This document shows positions 36,918 through 48,207 of a stretch of 64,000 nt of DNA, piece by piece. Where the stretch lies: NCBI GenBank assembly GCA_036250225.1, contig JAPZLL010000060.1, positions 107,072-171,071 on the forward strand. Direction: 5' to 3'. The notes below the pieces were generated by a model. The model was not told the origin of the DNA, searched no databases, and saw only the letters and a program-made list of their open reading frames with translations. The stretch's first letter is position 1. Each line of letters starts with the position of its first letter. The DNA comes from Cercophora sp. LCS_1 (taxonomy: Eukaryota > Ascomycota > Sordariomycetes > Sordariales > Lasiosphaeriaceae). The translations under genes and the position numbers were made by a program.

Positions 36918-38126
36918 CTAGGGCTCGCCCCAGATCTCATCGGCGATCTGGCGGACCAGCGCCAGCTTCTTCTTCTCGTCCTCCTCGGTGAGCGGATATC
37001 CGCTCTCGTGCGTGCTGAAGCCGCACTGGGGGCTGATGGCAACCCGCTTGAGCGCCTCCTCGCGCGTCTGACCGCTGCCCTCGGCGATGGAGTCGGCCGC
37101 CTTGTAGATGCGCTGCTTGACCTCCTCCTTGTCTTCGAGGTCACGGAGCTTGGTGCTGATGGCACCAATCACAACGTACTTGTCCTTGGGAAGGAACTTG
37201 AGGGGCTCGAAGCCGCCGGCACGAGCCGTGTCGTACTCGAGGTAGAAGGTGTTGACCTTTAGCTCAGTGAAGAGCTTCTGGGCGATGATGTCGTAGGCGC
37301 CCTCGGCAAAGTGACGGCCGCCGATGAAGTTGCCACGGCACAAGTGCACACCGGTGTGGAAATCAGCGGGCAGCTTGCTGATGCTGTCGTTGTAGAGGGC
37401 GATGTATGCATCGAGGAGGTCATCGACGGTGCCGATGTTGTCCTTGTCCTCGGCCCAGCCGTCACGGAACTTGTCCGAGCAGAAGTAGGCAAGACCGGGG
37501 TCGTCGAACTGGACGTTCCGGAGACCAGCCTCGTAGAGCTGGGCAAGCTCATCCTGGTAGACCTTGGCAACGTCCTTGAAGTACTCGGCATCGTTGGCGT
37601 ATGCCTCGGGTGTGTAGGCCCGACCCTGCTTGTAGCGCATGTGGAACCAGGCGGGGGTGATGACGGTGAGCTTGATGTTCTTCCACTCCTCCTTGGGAGT
37701 CGCCGCCTGGACGAGACGGAGCTCGTGCAGGTTGGACTGCGACTTCTCGGGGTTGTGCTGGAGCTTGGAGCCGGCAATGACCGAGTCACCGGGCATGACC
37801 TTGCGGTCCTTCTCGATCAAGCTGACAACATCGGGGTGGTACAGACGGAACATGGACGCCTCGGCATCCTGGAGACGGAGGGTGCCGTCGAACTCGTCCC
37901 ACATCAGGCCCCAGAAACGGGTGCGGTTGTACTCGCCGCTGGTGACGGCCTTGAGACCGAGATCCCGCTGCAGCTTGACCACGTCGGCGACGGCAGCCTT
38001 TTCCACCTCGGGGAGGCCTGCCTCCTCGGCGCTGACGCCCTTCTCGCGGATGGTCTCGCGCACGTCCAGCAGCCGCTGCGGCCGCAGGAGCGAGCCCATG
38101 TGCTCAGCGCGGAAGGGCGGTGCCAT
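36918..38126 (-). CDS. MetE-like (cobalamin-independent methionine synthase family) protein, catalytic-domain-only form
   Basis: Single exon, 402 residues, starting MAPPFRAEHMGSLLRP. It covers the C-terminal, zinc-binding catalytic barrel of the MetE family; full MetE enzymes are about 760 residues. Candidate zinc ligands are all present: His261 and Cys263 in GVHLCRGNF, Glu297 in YLEYD and Cys368 in SPQCGFSTHE. DDPGLAYFC and ITPAWFHMRY are also typical. Such short fungal proteins are usually annotated as 5-methyltetrahydropteroyltriglutamate-homocysteine methyltransferase-like. They lack the N-terminal half that helps bind folate, so the methyl donor is uncertain. Open frame continues upstream of the ATG but is Pro-rich and unlike the family. 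Codon use is highly biased to C, implying strong expression. Confidence 0.88.
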   Translation of the reverse strand: MAPPFRAEHMGSLLRPQRLLDVRETIREKGVSAEEAGLPEVEKAAVADVVKLQRDLGLKAVTSGEYNRTRFWGLMWDEFDGTLRLQDAEASMFRLYHPDVVSLIEKDRKVMPGDSVIAGSKLQHNPEKSQSNLHELRLVQAATPKEEWKNIKLTVITPAWFHMRYKQGRAYTPEAYANDAEYFKDVAKVYQDELAQLYEAGLRNVQFDDPGLAYFCSDKFRDGWAEDKDNIGTVDDLLDAYIALYNDSISKLPADFHTGVHLCRGNFIGGRHFAEGAYDIIAQKLFTELKVNTFYLEYDTARAGGFEPLKFLPKDKYVVIGAISTKLRDLEDKEEVKQRIYKAADSIAEGSGQTREEALKRVAISPQCGFSTHESGYPLTEEDEKKKLALVRQIADEIWGEP

Positions 38127-39419
38127 TGTGCTGTGGTTATTAGGGCAGGGCTGAGCGCAGAGGGTGTGCTGGCAACGGCAATTGGGTAATGGCAGGAGAC
38201 AGCAGGATGGCAATTGGTGATTCGGGAGAGAGAAGGGATCGAGATTTGCGGAGGGAGGGGCGACTGGGTGAAGAGAGGGAAGGGGCGGGGTTTGGATCTG
38301 GCCACCGAACGTCAAGCATCAGGTGCCAGCGTTACCAGTCTGCTAGGCCCCTCCCTCCTCCATGGTGCCGGCAGTTTGCTTTCAGCCAGCTCCATCATCT
38401 TCACCAGCCGTCTTGGCGCGTCGAGAGTTTTTGCCAGACGGACGAGGCAGCTGCGTGGGAGCACGGTTGATCGGCGTTGAATCTGACACCGAGTGGGTGT
38501 GCTGTGGACCACCGACGCGGGGTAGCTGCATTTTGACTGGACACCCAACTTTGCCTCGGCGTGGATCTCAGAAGCGGGGCTAGTCCCCTCCAGGACTGGC
38601 GCAGCCCTGAAGCCGGATTAGCGTCACGGGCCCGAGTTTGGTCAGTGCCTCAGTCACGGCGGCGGCCCGGCCGTCACGGCGACGGATCCGGGATGGTGTC
38701 GGTCCATAACGACGGGGACACTCGGCGACAGTTTACCTTTTTGCTCCAACCATCCGCGACCCCGTTTGGGAACCTAGCTTGTCCCCTACTTCGTCTGCTC
38801 GCTGGCGCTCAAAATGCGCAGCTTTCCTTCCCGTGTAGGCCTCTCTGCGCTGCAGAGTATGTCGGAAACCGCCAATGGCAACCCGGAGATGGGCGGGTCG
38901 CGGCAGGCTTCATCACGCAGCCCTCCCTCTTCTACGCAGCACGCGTTTGCTGTCGAGTCATCGCTGAAGAGCCTCCCACTTCGTGTTCCTACCATGTTTA
39001 GGTTTCGGTCAGACCCTCAATCACCAATCCACGTCTCCGCATCTCTCCTTCCACCACCACCACCACCTCGATGCCAGATGTTTCAATCCGATTTCACCAC
39101 GCCAGATTCGGTCTTTCCGCGCTGCGCTCCTTAATTCTGTCCTGATTGGATATGCGTTTGCGCAGCTCGCAAGGATAAGGCTGTCTTGGTGGTCGCTGGT
39201 GCCTTGCAGCTGCGCGCGCTTTCCTTTCCTTTGCGCCTTCCTTTGCGCCAAACGCCCCAATCTCTGGCTGCCCAACACCACAATCAGCGAAGAACACACC
39301 CTCTTGACCCTAACTTCAATCGCACGTTGCTCGATTTATGTCGCTTTGCATCGCCACTGTTTGAGAACCGTAACTGATCAGGATCTCGATCGCTGGGATC
39401 GCCCAGATTCCCCGCGCAG
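38127..39419. promoter_or_regulatory. Divergent promoter region, MetE-like gene and RdRP gene
   Basis: 1.3 kb between opposite start codons. A CACCAC tract lies near 39,049-39,066 and pyrimidine-rich sequence near 39,210-39,300, ahead of the RdRP. No supported gene. Confidence 0.4.
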
Positions 39420-42400
39420 ATGGAGGTTTCGCTGGTCGGTCTCCCGCCCGACCTGACAGACCGGAGCCTCCAGTCGCAACTCAACCCGGTCTTGGAAAGA
39501 CTTGAAATCACTCATTACGTGTGTCGCGTGCACAAAAACAAGAAGAACGGTCACATCGTCTTCCTGAGTCCTGACGATGGCACCAAATTCCTCAACCATC
39601 ACGGGACCAATCTCCCGCCCGGTGCAACCCGGGGCCCTCGTCACAGAGGTTCGAGAGAGGGGAGCTTTCAGACCCAACCCCCACGATTGACGCTCATGAA
39701 CCAGCCGGTGACATGTCGACGGAACTTTCGGAGCGTCCTCGAGTTCGAGCTAAAGAACATCGAGTACGAAGTCAAGAAGAGACAACGCAAACCCCGCCCG
39801 GAGATCTCGCAGTCTGGGTCCGTTAGACTGGTTGCGCAAGAGCTTGGTTGCGGTCACTTTACTTTTGTCGATGGGGTTCGTTTCACGTTTGTCTCTGAGT
39901 GGGCGCACCGCGGACAGGTTGTGGTCAAGTTCACGAAGCGGAACGTCCTCCTCTCCTTCGACTCCGACTCAGGCATCACCGAAGCCCGGATTCCGCACAC
40001 AACGATTCATGAGATGGTCTGGAAGGCTTCAGGCAAGGTTGCGCTGATCTTGACATCACCTCCAGAGTTCTTGGTGCGGGCGTCGAACTCTAAATCTACC
40101 AGGAGTCCGGGTCCCAGCGCGTCCCGCCGCCCAGCTCTGGACGGCTCGCATGGCAAGATTGCCAGCCATTGCACCGTCTATTACATTTCAGTGCCCCTGA
40201 ACATAGTGGGAAGATCTGATAGCGTGGACTTCCTTACCGCCATGGGCAGGATCCGGTCAGCTGACTGCTTCCACGTCACGCAGTTCGATTTCGACCATCA
40301 AGTTGCTGGAAGCCCCGGATGCGCCCTCCCTCGATTCGTCGATGCCATTGCCACTCTGCAAACCCAGCTCAAGGACTATACGACGAAAGTGGAACTCCCC
40401 TTCGAGGTCTTGTTCATCCTGGAGGCACTTGTCGCCAACGGCTACCTCCACCCCACTGTTGTCTCAGACCTGGCCCGGAAGCTTCATGCTGCTTTCCAGA
40501 AATCCAAAAAGACCGGGAAGAAGCAGTTCCCCTTTTCGTTAGAGGCGTTGAAGAAGCTATTCCAGGGCATCGAATATCCCTCCCCGTATGCCGACACTGA
40601 AAACTTTGAGGCTTCCAGCATCATGGACTATCTGGAACAGAAAGAGAAGGAGCTAGCAAACGAGCTTGAGCTGCGGGATCAGATCTCGGGAAACACGGAG
40701 AATATGGTCAAGATCTTTAGGGCCATTGTCACGCCGACTCGCATTACTCTTCACGGGCCAGAACTCGAGGCGAAGAACCGTGTACTTCGCAAGTTTCCAC
40801 AGCATCTCGACTACTTTGTGAGGGCGCAGGTTTGTGACGAAAATGGCCAAGATTTGTTCTTCAACCCCACGATCTCGCTCGATATTATCTACAGCCGGTT
40901 CAAGTCTGTGTTGAACAAGGGTATCCAAATTGCTGGTCGACTGTACCAGTTCCTCGGATTCTCCCACTCGTCGCTGCGGGCACACTCAGTCTGGCTATCG
41001 GCGCCATTTGTCTACAAGGGCAAACCCGAGTTCCCTAAGAGCATTATCGACGGACTGGGGAGATTCGAAACCATCAAATCGCCCGCCCGTCGTGCTGCTC
41101 GCATCGGCCAAGCCTTTTCGGAGACGCCCTTTGAGCTTCCGCTGGATGACTGTGAGATTGCTGTGGCCAAGATTCCCGACATCGAACGAAACGACCGGGT
41201 TTTCAGTGATGGTGTCGGAACCATCTCGGCGAAGGCGATTGAGGAAATCTGGTCTCGTTTGCCCCAAACAAGGGGCAATTCCACTTGTTTCCAGATCCGA
41301 TGGGCTGGGGCCAAGGGAATCCTCTCCCTGGATCCCAGCCTCATGGGTCGCCGGATTTGCATCCGGCCATCGATGGACAAATTTGAGAGCAACGACAAGA
41401 GGCTGCTAGAAATCTGCGACGTCGCGTCAAAGGGCATCCCCATGGTGCTCAACCGCCAACTCGTCAAAATCCTGGAGGATATGCGCGCTCCCGAGTCGTG
41501 GTTTTTTGACTTGCAGACCCAAGAACTGCAACGTCTACGTGGCATCACACACACGGTTTCCAATTCAGCATACTTTCTCAAGTCCCAGTCGATCGGTGAG
41601 TCGATCCGACTGCCTAGCCTTCTCCGGGAGGCGGAGAGGATGGGGGCAGACTACAGGCGAGATCCCTTTTTACGGAGCGCTATTGAGGCTGCCGTGCTCA
41701 GGGAACTCCGTCTGTTGAAACACAAGGCACGGATCCCTGTCGAAAAAGGTGTGACGTTGTTTGGCGTCATTGATGAGACAGGTTTTTTGAAGGAAGGGGA
41801 GGTTTACGTGACGTTTGACGCCATAAGAGGTCGGAAAGGTCAACCTCCCGGACCCGGACAGGTCCTCGTCACACGCTCGCCAGCCCTACATCCTGGGGAT
41901 ATCCAGCTCGCACACAATGTGGTTCCGCCAGCCAATCACAACTTGAGCAAGTTGAAGAACTGTATCGCCTTCAGCCAACATGGCGCCCGAGACCTGCCCA
42001 GTCAGCTGTCCGGAGGGGATCTGGACGGAGACCTGTTCCATGTTATCTGGGATCCGGACGTCGTTGACTTTGTCGAAACCTTTTCGCCAGCGGACTATCC
42101 CCGAGTGGAACCGCTGACGCTGGGTGTCCCAGTCGAGGCTCATCACATGGCCGATTTCTTTATCGAGTTCATGAAGGCAGACCATCTCGGCGTCATTGCC
42201 ACAAGACACATGATTGTGGCTGACAAGAAGGAGGACGGGACAGACGATGCAGACTGTCTCAAGCTTGCGGAGCTGCACTCCAGCGCCGTGGACTTTTCAA
42301 AGTCTGGTGTTCCGGTGGAGATGACTGATCTCCCCAAGACTGACCCGGCACGTCCGGACTTGTGAGTTCTCTCTGTTTTCACAATATCGCGACGCTAATT

Positions 42401-43462
42401 CTTTGTTTTGCAGCTTGGCACCGGGTCCGTGGGTGAAGATCCGCGATCGAGCCGATCTCGAGATGGATAACTTCATCGCCCAAGACGAAGACGAGGACGA
42501 GGACGCCGAGGGGCCGCGCCACAAATACTACGAGTCCAAAAAGTTGCTGGGAAAACTTTACCGGGCTGTGGAGGAAGACAAGATCTGGAATGAGGAAGTC
42601 AAACTCGTCATTAATGGTGCCGAGGATTTCTGGGAGAAGCTCATTCCGGCACTGCAAGACCGGGTTGCTGAGATTGGCGATGTGGATTGGCAGCGTCGTG
42701 TGAGCGATGCTGAGAGTTTGCGTCATGTGTAGGTTGTTTCGAGATTCATTGGTGGGCGGCATGCTGACAAGCGACAGATACGACGACAAGGTTCTGGAGC
42801 TCATGTCGCAGTGGTCCGACCACCCAACACAGCCCTTGACCGAGCTTGAGGTCTTTGTAGGTTTTGTCCTCAACAAGACAGGCTCGCAAACCAACCGGCA
42901 GCGAGACCGGTCGATGAAGCTCAAGGACGAATACGACAGACTTGCAGCAAGGATTATGAAGAATATGCGCAGTGCACAGGGGGCGCCGTTGAAGGACATT
43001 ATGAGCAACATGGAGCTTTGTCTTGCCGGGATCTACCTTGGAAGCCCGAAACGCCGGGCTGGGAACAATCCAGTCGCCCGTCGGTCGCCGGACGAATGCC
43101 AGAGCTTTCGCGTTTTGGCGACGTCGGCGTTGCTGTCCGAGTTGCGGATGGCAGACGCTGCGGTTGAGAGGCTGAAGGCTTCGTCTGGAGGGTTCGTGGG
43201 CGTGAATGGCGCTTCAAGGCACCTGAATAGGGCCCGGATGGAGTCTTCTACGAAACCCTCAAGCAAGCCTTCAACCGAAGCGTCAGCCGAGTCCTCGAAG
43301 AAACCTCCGGCCAAGGCTTCGACAAAAGCACCGGAACAATCGTCCGGGCCACTCCAGGACTTGACAAATGGGCGGATGGCAAGCATGGACTTGCCTGTCA
43401 GAGGATACACCATGTCTCCCCTAGGCGGTTATGTACCCTCTGGAGAGGGAGTTCGCAGGTAA
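39420..43462 (+). CDS. RNA-dependent RNA polymerase (RNA-silencing type)
   Basis: Three exons: 39420..42361, 42414..42728 and 42778..43462, with introns of 52 and 49 bp (CTAAT and CTGAC branch sites). The product is 1313 residues. The RdRP domain occupies the middle. Visible hallmarks are FSDGVGTISAKAIEEIW, FQIRWAGAKGILSLD, RPSMDKFES, the GEVYVTF.....GQPPGPGQVLVTRSPALHPGD region and the catalytic loop LSGGDLDGDLFHVIWD (about 862), with the three aspartates of the DxDGD motif intact. The N-terminus (MEVSLVGLPPDLTDRSLQSQ) resembles an RRM-like cap found in several fungal RdRPs. The C-terminal exon carries a low-complexity Lys/Ser/Pro stretch. Such enzymes make double-stranded RNA in quelling or meiotic silencing (QDE-1, SAD-1, RRP-3 classes in Neurospora). 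I cannot assign the class by eye. Confidence 0.93.
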
Positions 43463-44034
43463 GGGTTTTCCAACAACTAGGAGCATGGAAAGACTTGTCA
43501 GTGTCCTTTGAGCGGGTGTCGGGTGTCGTCAAGTGTGGACAGGGATCAGGATAATCTACTTATTCGCTTTGACTAAGGTAGTCAGCTGGATAGCTACTTG
43601 TGTTTGTTAGAATTAGTCCGATGACATGTAATGATCTCGTTACCCCTGACTGGTCATGATTGTTTACCTTGTCCCTGGATGCTTGAAGCACAACAACCCT
43701 AACCCCTGTCATCGGGAAAATGAGGGCCCGCTGCAGCGCACAGCCGGCAGAACAGCCGATGATCCGCAGGCATTTGTCAATTCCGACGTCACCCCGAGCT
43801 GGACGAGAACAAAGTGGACCAACATGTCGAGATTGTCGCCCGCGGTTTCTTCCGGCCTCATATTTCCTCCCGCCAGTCGACAGTCTCTTATCCATCGGAC
43901 AAGTCAGCTCGCAGTCAATCGCGCGACTTGAAGGCAGCCACTCCTCAAATCGGCAAAAGTACGTGTGACGTTTCATCATCACTTCACTTTCATCACTTCA
44001 CTTTCACCACCACAACACCCAAAAAAAAAAAAAA
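43463..44034. other. Intergenic region
   Basis: Tandem spacer. The leader of the next gene contains TTTCATCACTTCACTTTCA-type direct repeats (43,972-44,006) and an A14 tract directly before its ATG. Confidence 0.55.
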
Positions 44035-45648
44035 ATGGCGCCCGGCCTCCTCCACGTAACCATGGAACCCCGTCCGGGTCTCCTCCCGGCGCAGTTCCAC
44101 GAATGGTACAACAACGAACACGGCCCAACCCGTCTCCGCCTCCCGCACATGTTCCCCAACGGCTTCCGGTACCGCGCCACAGACGGCGAAAAGCCGACCT
44201 TCCTCGCCGTCTACGACGTCACGGACATGGCGCATCTCCAAACGCCCATCTACACCGATCTCCGCGCCAACAGGACGCCGCGCGAGGGCGAGACCATCGG
44301 CCAGGTGGACGTCAACCGCCGGTTTTTCGACTTCGTCAACGAGCAGCGGAGTGAAGGATTCGTTGAGATTGAAAAGCTGACTGACGAGGAAGCCGAGGGA
44401 CAGGTTCTCGTAGCGGTGGAGGTTGATTTCAAGACGGGCGTTGACGCCGCCGAGGCGGAGCGGGAGATTATCGCGTGGTACGTGCAGGAGCATGTGCCCA
44501 TGTTGGCCAAGGTACCGGGGTGGTTAAGGAGCAGGGTGTTCAAGACGCCGTCGACGGTTGAGCCGGTGGGGCAGGTGCGGATTGTGACGATGCATGAGTT
44601 TTCAAAGACGAATGGGTTGGGTGGGAAGGAGCACAAGGCGAGCATGGATACCGCGTGGCGGACGAGGGTGTTTGACAAGTATATTGGGGAAAAGTATCGC
44701 AGGATGTATGAGTTGTTTTATGTGTTTGGGCCTGCGCCGAGGGAGTTGGAGGCGTTGCGGACGCTGCCGGTGGAGAAGGGGTTTGTGTCGGTTGATGGGA
44801 AGATCAAGACGACGGCGGGAGAGGGGGGGTTCGTGGATGCGTATTGGACGACACCGGATGGGTTGGAGATTCCGTATCGGCTTGAGGGGAGCCCGAGTCA
44901 CCATGCGCCGACGGTTGCGCTTTCGAATTCGCTGTTGACGGATCTGCACATGTGGGATCCGTTGGTCGAGATTTTGAAGAAGGAGAGGCCGGATTTGAGG
45001 ATTCTGCGGTATGATACCCGTGGACGACACGATATCCCCAGCCCACCGGTTCCTGCGACGCTGGATATTGTTGCGGATGATTTGGCGGGTTTGCTCGGCG
45101 CCCTGAGGATCGAGAAGCTGCATGCGTTGGTCGGAGTTAGCATGGGCGGTGCGACGACGCTCAAGTTTGCGCTCAAGTATCCCGGCAAGTTGGATCGCTA
45201 TGTCGCTTGCGATTTCAATGTCGCGAGCAGCGATGCCAATACCGCGGCGTGGAAGGAGCGGATTGCGGTTGCGGAGGGCCCCGAGGGCATTGCCAAGTTG
45301 GCGGGCATCACGGTCGAGAGGTGGTTCCATCCCAAGACCATGACGGAGAAGAAGGATGTTGCCGAGTGGATGGTCAAGATGGTTGGGGAGAATAATGTGC
45401 GTGGATTTAGGTATGGATGCCAGGCACTGTGGGGATACGATATGAAGGAGGAGATGAAGGGGTGCAAGGTCAAGGGATTGTTAGTTGTTGGTGATGGTGA
45501 TGGACGTGGTGCGCTTGTCAAGGCGATGGAGGGTTTCAAGGGCGGTATTGGTGGCAGCCCGGAGCTGAGGCTCGTCAAGGATGCTGGGCATTTGCCCATG
45601 TGTGAAGCTCCCGAGGGTTTCTGGGACGCTGTTAGGGATTTCTTGTGA
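44035..45648 (+). CDS. Fusion: EthD-like N-terminal domain plus alpha/beta hydrolase (3-oxoadipate enol-lactonase-like)
   Basis: Single exon, 537 residues. The N-terminal ~220 residues contain two ferredoxin-like halves of the EthD/dimeric alpha-beta-barrel type: PAQFHEWYNNEHGPTRLRLP and a second IIAWYVQEHVPMLAKVPGWL. The rest is an alpha/beta hydrolase: LSNSLLTDLHMWDPLVEILK, LRYDTRGRHDIPSPP, the nucleophile elbow GVSMGG (Ser about 370) and the late histidine in DAGHLPMCEAPE (about 523). The hydrolase is closest in pattern to PcaD-type enol-lactonases of aromatic degradation. EthD-like domains occur in small enzymes of polyketide and ring-modifying pathways, so the fusion suggests two steps on one substrate, but this is inference. 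Composition changes from C-rich to G/T-rich near 44,440. Confidence 0.85.
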   Translation: MAPGLLHVTMEPRPGLLPAQFHEWYNNEHGPTRLRLPHMFPNGFRYRATDGEKPTFLAVYDVTDMAHLQTPIYTDLRANRTPREGETIGQVDVNRRFFDFVNEQRSEGFVEIEKLTDEEAEGQVLVAVEVDFKTGVDAAEAEREIIAWYVQEHVPMLAKVPGWLRSRVFKTPSTVEPVGQVRIVTMHEFSKTNGLGGKEHKASMDTAWRTRVFDKYIGEKYRRMYELFYVFGPAPRELEALRTLPVEKGFVSVDGKIKTTAGEGGFVDAYWTTPDGLEIPYRLEGSPSHHAPTVALSNSLLTDLHMWDPLVEILKKERPDLRILRYDTRGRHDIPSPPVPATLDIVADDLAGLLGALRIEKLHALVGVSMGGATTLKFALKYPGKLDRYVACDFNVASSDANTAAWKERIAVAEGPEGIAKLAGITVERWFHPKTMTEKKDVAEWMVKMVGENNVRGFRYGCQALWGYDMKEEMKGCKVKGLLVVGDGDGRGALVKAMEGFKGGIGGSPELRLVKDAGHLPMCEAPEGFWDAVRDFL

Positions 45649-46165
45649 GAGGTTGCATTCTGTTGTATCAACACCAAAACGAGGCATTTCTCATCAGAGC
45701 CATTGATCGGTGTTCATCTCGTTCCGTTTGCCTCGTCGTGATACCCGACTCACCGAGCTTTCGGTGGTGACAAAGAATGCCATCGCAAAAATAGATGCGA
45801 TCTCCGTCGGCCGCGAACCAGCATGCATGGGCTCCTTTGTGGCATTGTCGCAATCAATTGGCCGACACGCCGGCCACGACAACCAACCAAGCCGCTCCGC
45901 CCCACCATCCCGCCCATTGTTGCCGTTCATTGTCGGCCAACCAAGCCGACAAACGGATCCCTGCCGGCGCCTTTGAGAGCAAACTGCGTTTCAGACCGCG
46001 CCACCGGGATGCTGGGTGCTGTGGGGGTGATATAAGGGAGGGCTCCTGGTGAGGTGAGATGGCGTTTGCCATGCGCTTTTCCTATGTCGGATTTCTAGAT
46101 TTCTTTTCTTATTATTTCTCTTCAATTCACGTCAGTGTCGTTTTTATTCGAAAAGACGAGGGAAA
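45649..46165. other. Intergenic region
   Basis: Spacer and T-rich 5' leader (46,085-46,145) of the next gene. Nothing coding is supported. Confidence 0.5.
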
Positions 46166-47131
46166 ATGGCATTCCAAGCAAATTGCAGCATCATTCCGCC
46201 CGCAGCACCTAGCGATGCTGGCATCGCCGGCGCAGGTGTAAGTTTTCTCACTCCCATCCCACCCTGCATCACCACGGGATATCGCCAGTATGCCGCAAAA
46301 TGAATGCTAACAAAATAGGTCCTCCTCTCCTCAACAATAACCTCGTTCCTAACCCTCTTCCTCTCCGCCTCCCTCCTGCTCACCCCCGGCTCGCTCTCGT
46401 CATCCCTCATCCGCCGCCGTCTCATCTCGGGCTACTCCGACCAACAAATCCTCATCGGCATCGGTATCCAATCCGTCGGACTCGTCAAGGCATCAACGCT
46501 CATCCCGTACCACTTTTTTCTCATCTGGATGCTGTCACTGCTTGCGACTGCGACGCATAATACCACGCTTCTCACGCTGGTTGCCGATTTCAAGAGGGAT
46601 TGGGTCCTCCGATGGCTGAGACAGTTCCTCATGTTTGTCAACTTGGTGTTGGGATGCACATATGGTGCTTTCGTCTTGCTCTCAAAGATACGAGGGTTGC
46701 CGGGGACGTTGCCGATTGCGTGTGCATGGGAGTGGGATGGGCAGAGTGAAGTCCTGCCCATGGATTTCGTCGGGACAGTGGCAGCAATGGTGGGGAATGG
46801 GGTTGTGTTTGCTGCTGCGACGTGGTATTTACATGGCAGGGGAGAGAGGAGAAAGTGGTATAGATGGGTGCAGGTTGGTGGGCTGGTGTTGATGCTGGGT
46901 GTTGCGATTGGAGCAACGACAAGGGCATTTTTGTTGAGTCAGGCTTTTGGGAAACCAGATGTTGTGCTCAGTGATGAGGGTGAGAGAGTGTGGAGTTTTG
47001 GGCAGTTGTTGGGGCTGTTGATGTTGCTGTTGCCTGTTGTCACGGTCATTGAGATTCTGAGAGGGGAGGTCAAGTTGGTTGAGGAGAACGGAGAGGAGGG
47101 AGAGAGAAAAAAGTTGGTTGGGAGTGTATAA
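46166..47131 (+). CDS. Predicted polytopic membrane protein, 294 residues
   Basis: Two exons, 46166..46237 and 46319..47131, with an 81-bp intron (GTAAGT donor, GCTAAC branch site, AATAG acceptor, phase 0). About seven membrane segments are visible, including SFLTLFLSASLLL, PYHFFLIWMLSLLA, LRQFLMFVNLVLGCTYGAFV, GTVAAMVGNGVVFAAATW, VQVGGLVLMLGVAIGA and LGLLMLLLPVVTVIEIL. A long loop includes IACAWEWDG, and the tail is charged. The layout resembles a seven-helix protein, but I recognise no GPCR or RTA1 signature. It is 1.1 kb upstream of the NLR on the same strand. The sense strand switches from C-rich to G-rich near 46,560. Confidence 0.72.
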
Positions 47132-48207
47132 GTGAAGATCCGGCTCGGTTTGTGATACACAGATTGGAATTGAGAAGTTGAGCAGAAATTGACTCGGTCA
47201 ACACTGATCAAGACATCAGATTACTTCAAGTCCAAAGTCTGAAACTGTGTCTCGGCGGTGGTGACTGACAAGGAACAAAGCCATTCTTGGTCGACTCGCT
47301 TTTCCTTGTTCTTTGTCTACCTTATGTCCCCAATTTGTGGCTGTTACAGTATCCCAACGCCCTTGGACATATGGCTTGCTAGGTTGCTGGTCATAGTCCT
47401 TCTGAAGCCTTCGTCGCCCTAGGATTTGCTCATGATTACCTACCTGCCGTCATGGGCTGTAGCCTTTCTGCTTCGATTGATTTGCCCGGACAGCTCTGCG
47501 ACTTCTGCAAGGGCAGGTAAGCTGAGACACCTGCATGGAAAAGTTCGGACATAGAGGCCAGCTGATGCTGCTGCGAATGGTCCACCGAAAACCCTTCAAA
47601 TCCTTGGCGTGTGGCTTTCATGTCAAAGGCTTGACAGACAACTCTGGTGGTGGCTGCGCGGCTCTGTGAGCCAGCCGTTGGCCCCCTCAATGCGGCCCAG
47701 TGGGGTTTGAGTCTTGGCTGTCCAGTGAGTTGACGATATCACAGCCACAAGCATGCGACTCGACTGATCAGGCGCCGGCGTGGAAAATGAGACCGCCATA
47801 AGTTGTTGACAGAAAACTCGATATACTAAGCTTCACAAGAACACTTCCAGCGCTCTATGGGGTTTATATGTGCGAAGGAAAACATTTGATGCCTCTAAAG
47901 TATTATTTTTGGGCACTCCAATATTTTCAACGCGCTTGAATGATGGGTCTACGCCTTCGGGGCAAGGAATATCGCTTCGAAGTTTTATGCGGCGTAATCA
48001 TAATTTGTCCGGGGATTGCCTGGCTGCCTCCCATCCCGACAACTTCCCGTCCCCGCCCCAATTCTTTCCCTTGGGCGGCAGAGGCAACCCAACCACGAGC
48101 TGATCCAGGACCGCCCCCGCCCCAAACCTTCTACCCATCGTCTTCCCCATCCGTTTCAACCAACGATTCTTACACGCGACGAGCGTTCGCTGTGCAGCAA
48201 AGCAACA
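47132..48207. promoter_or_regulatory. Upstream region of the NLR gene
   Basis: 1.08 kb spacer. It turns AT-richer between about 47,800 and 47,950 and C-rich just before the NLR start (48,010-48,170). No supported gene. Confidence 0.4.

Noticed and set aside
38127..38315. Upstream extension of the MetE-like frame
   Set aside because: Pro/Leu-rich sequence unlike the family and without an ATG at its head; the ATG at 38,126 gives the normal family start.
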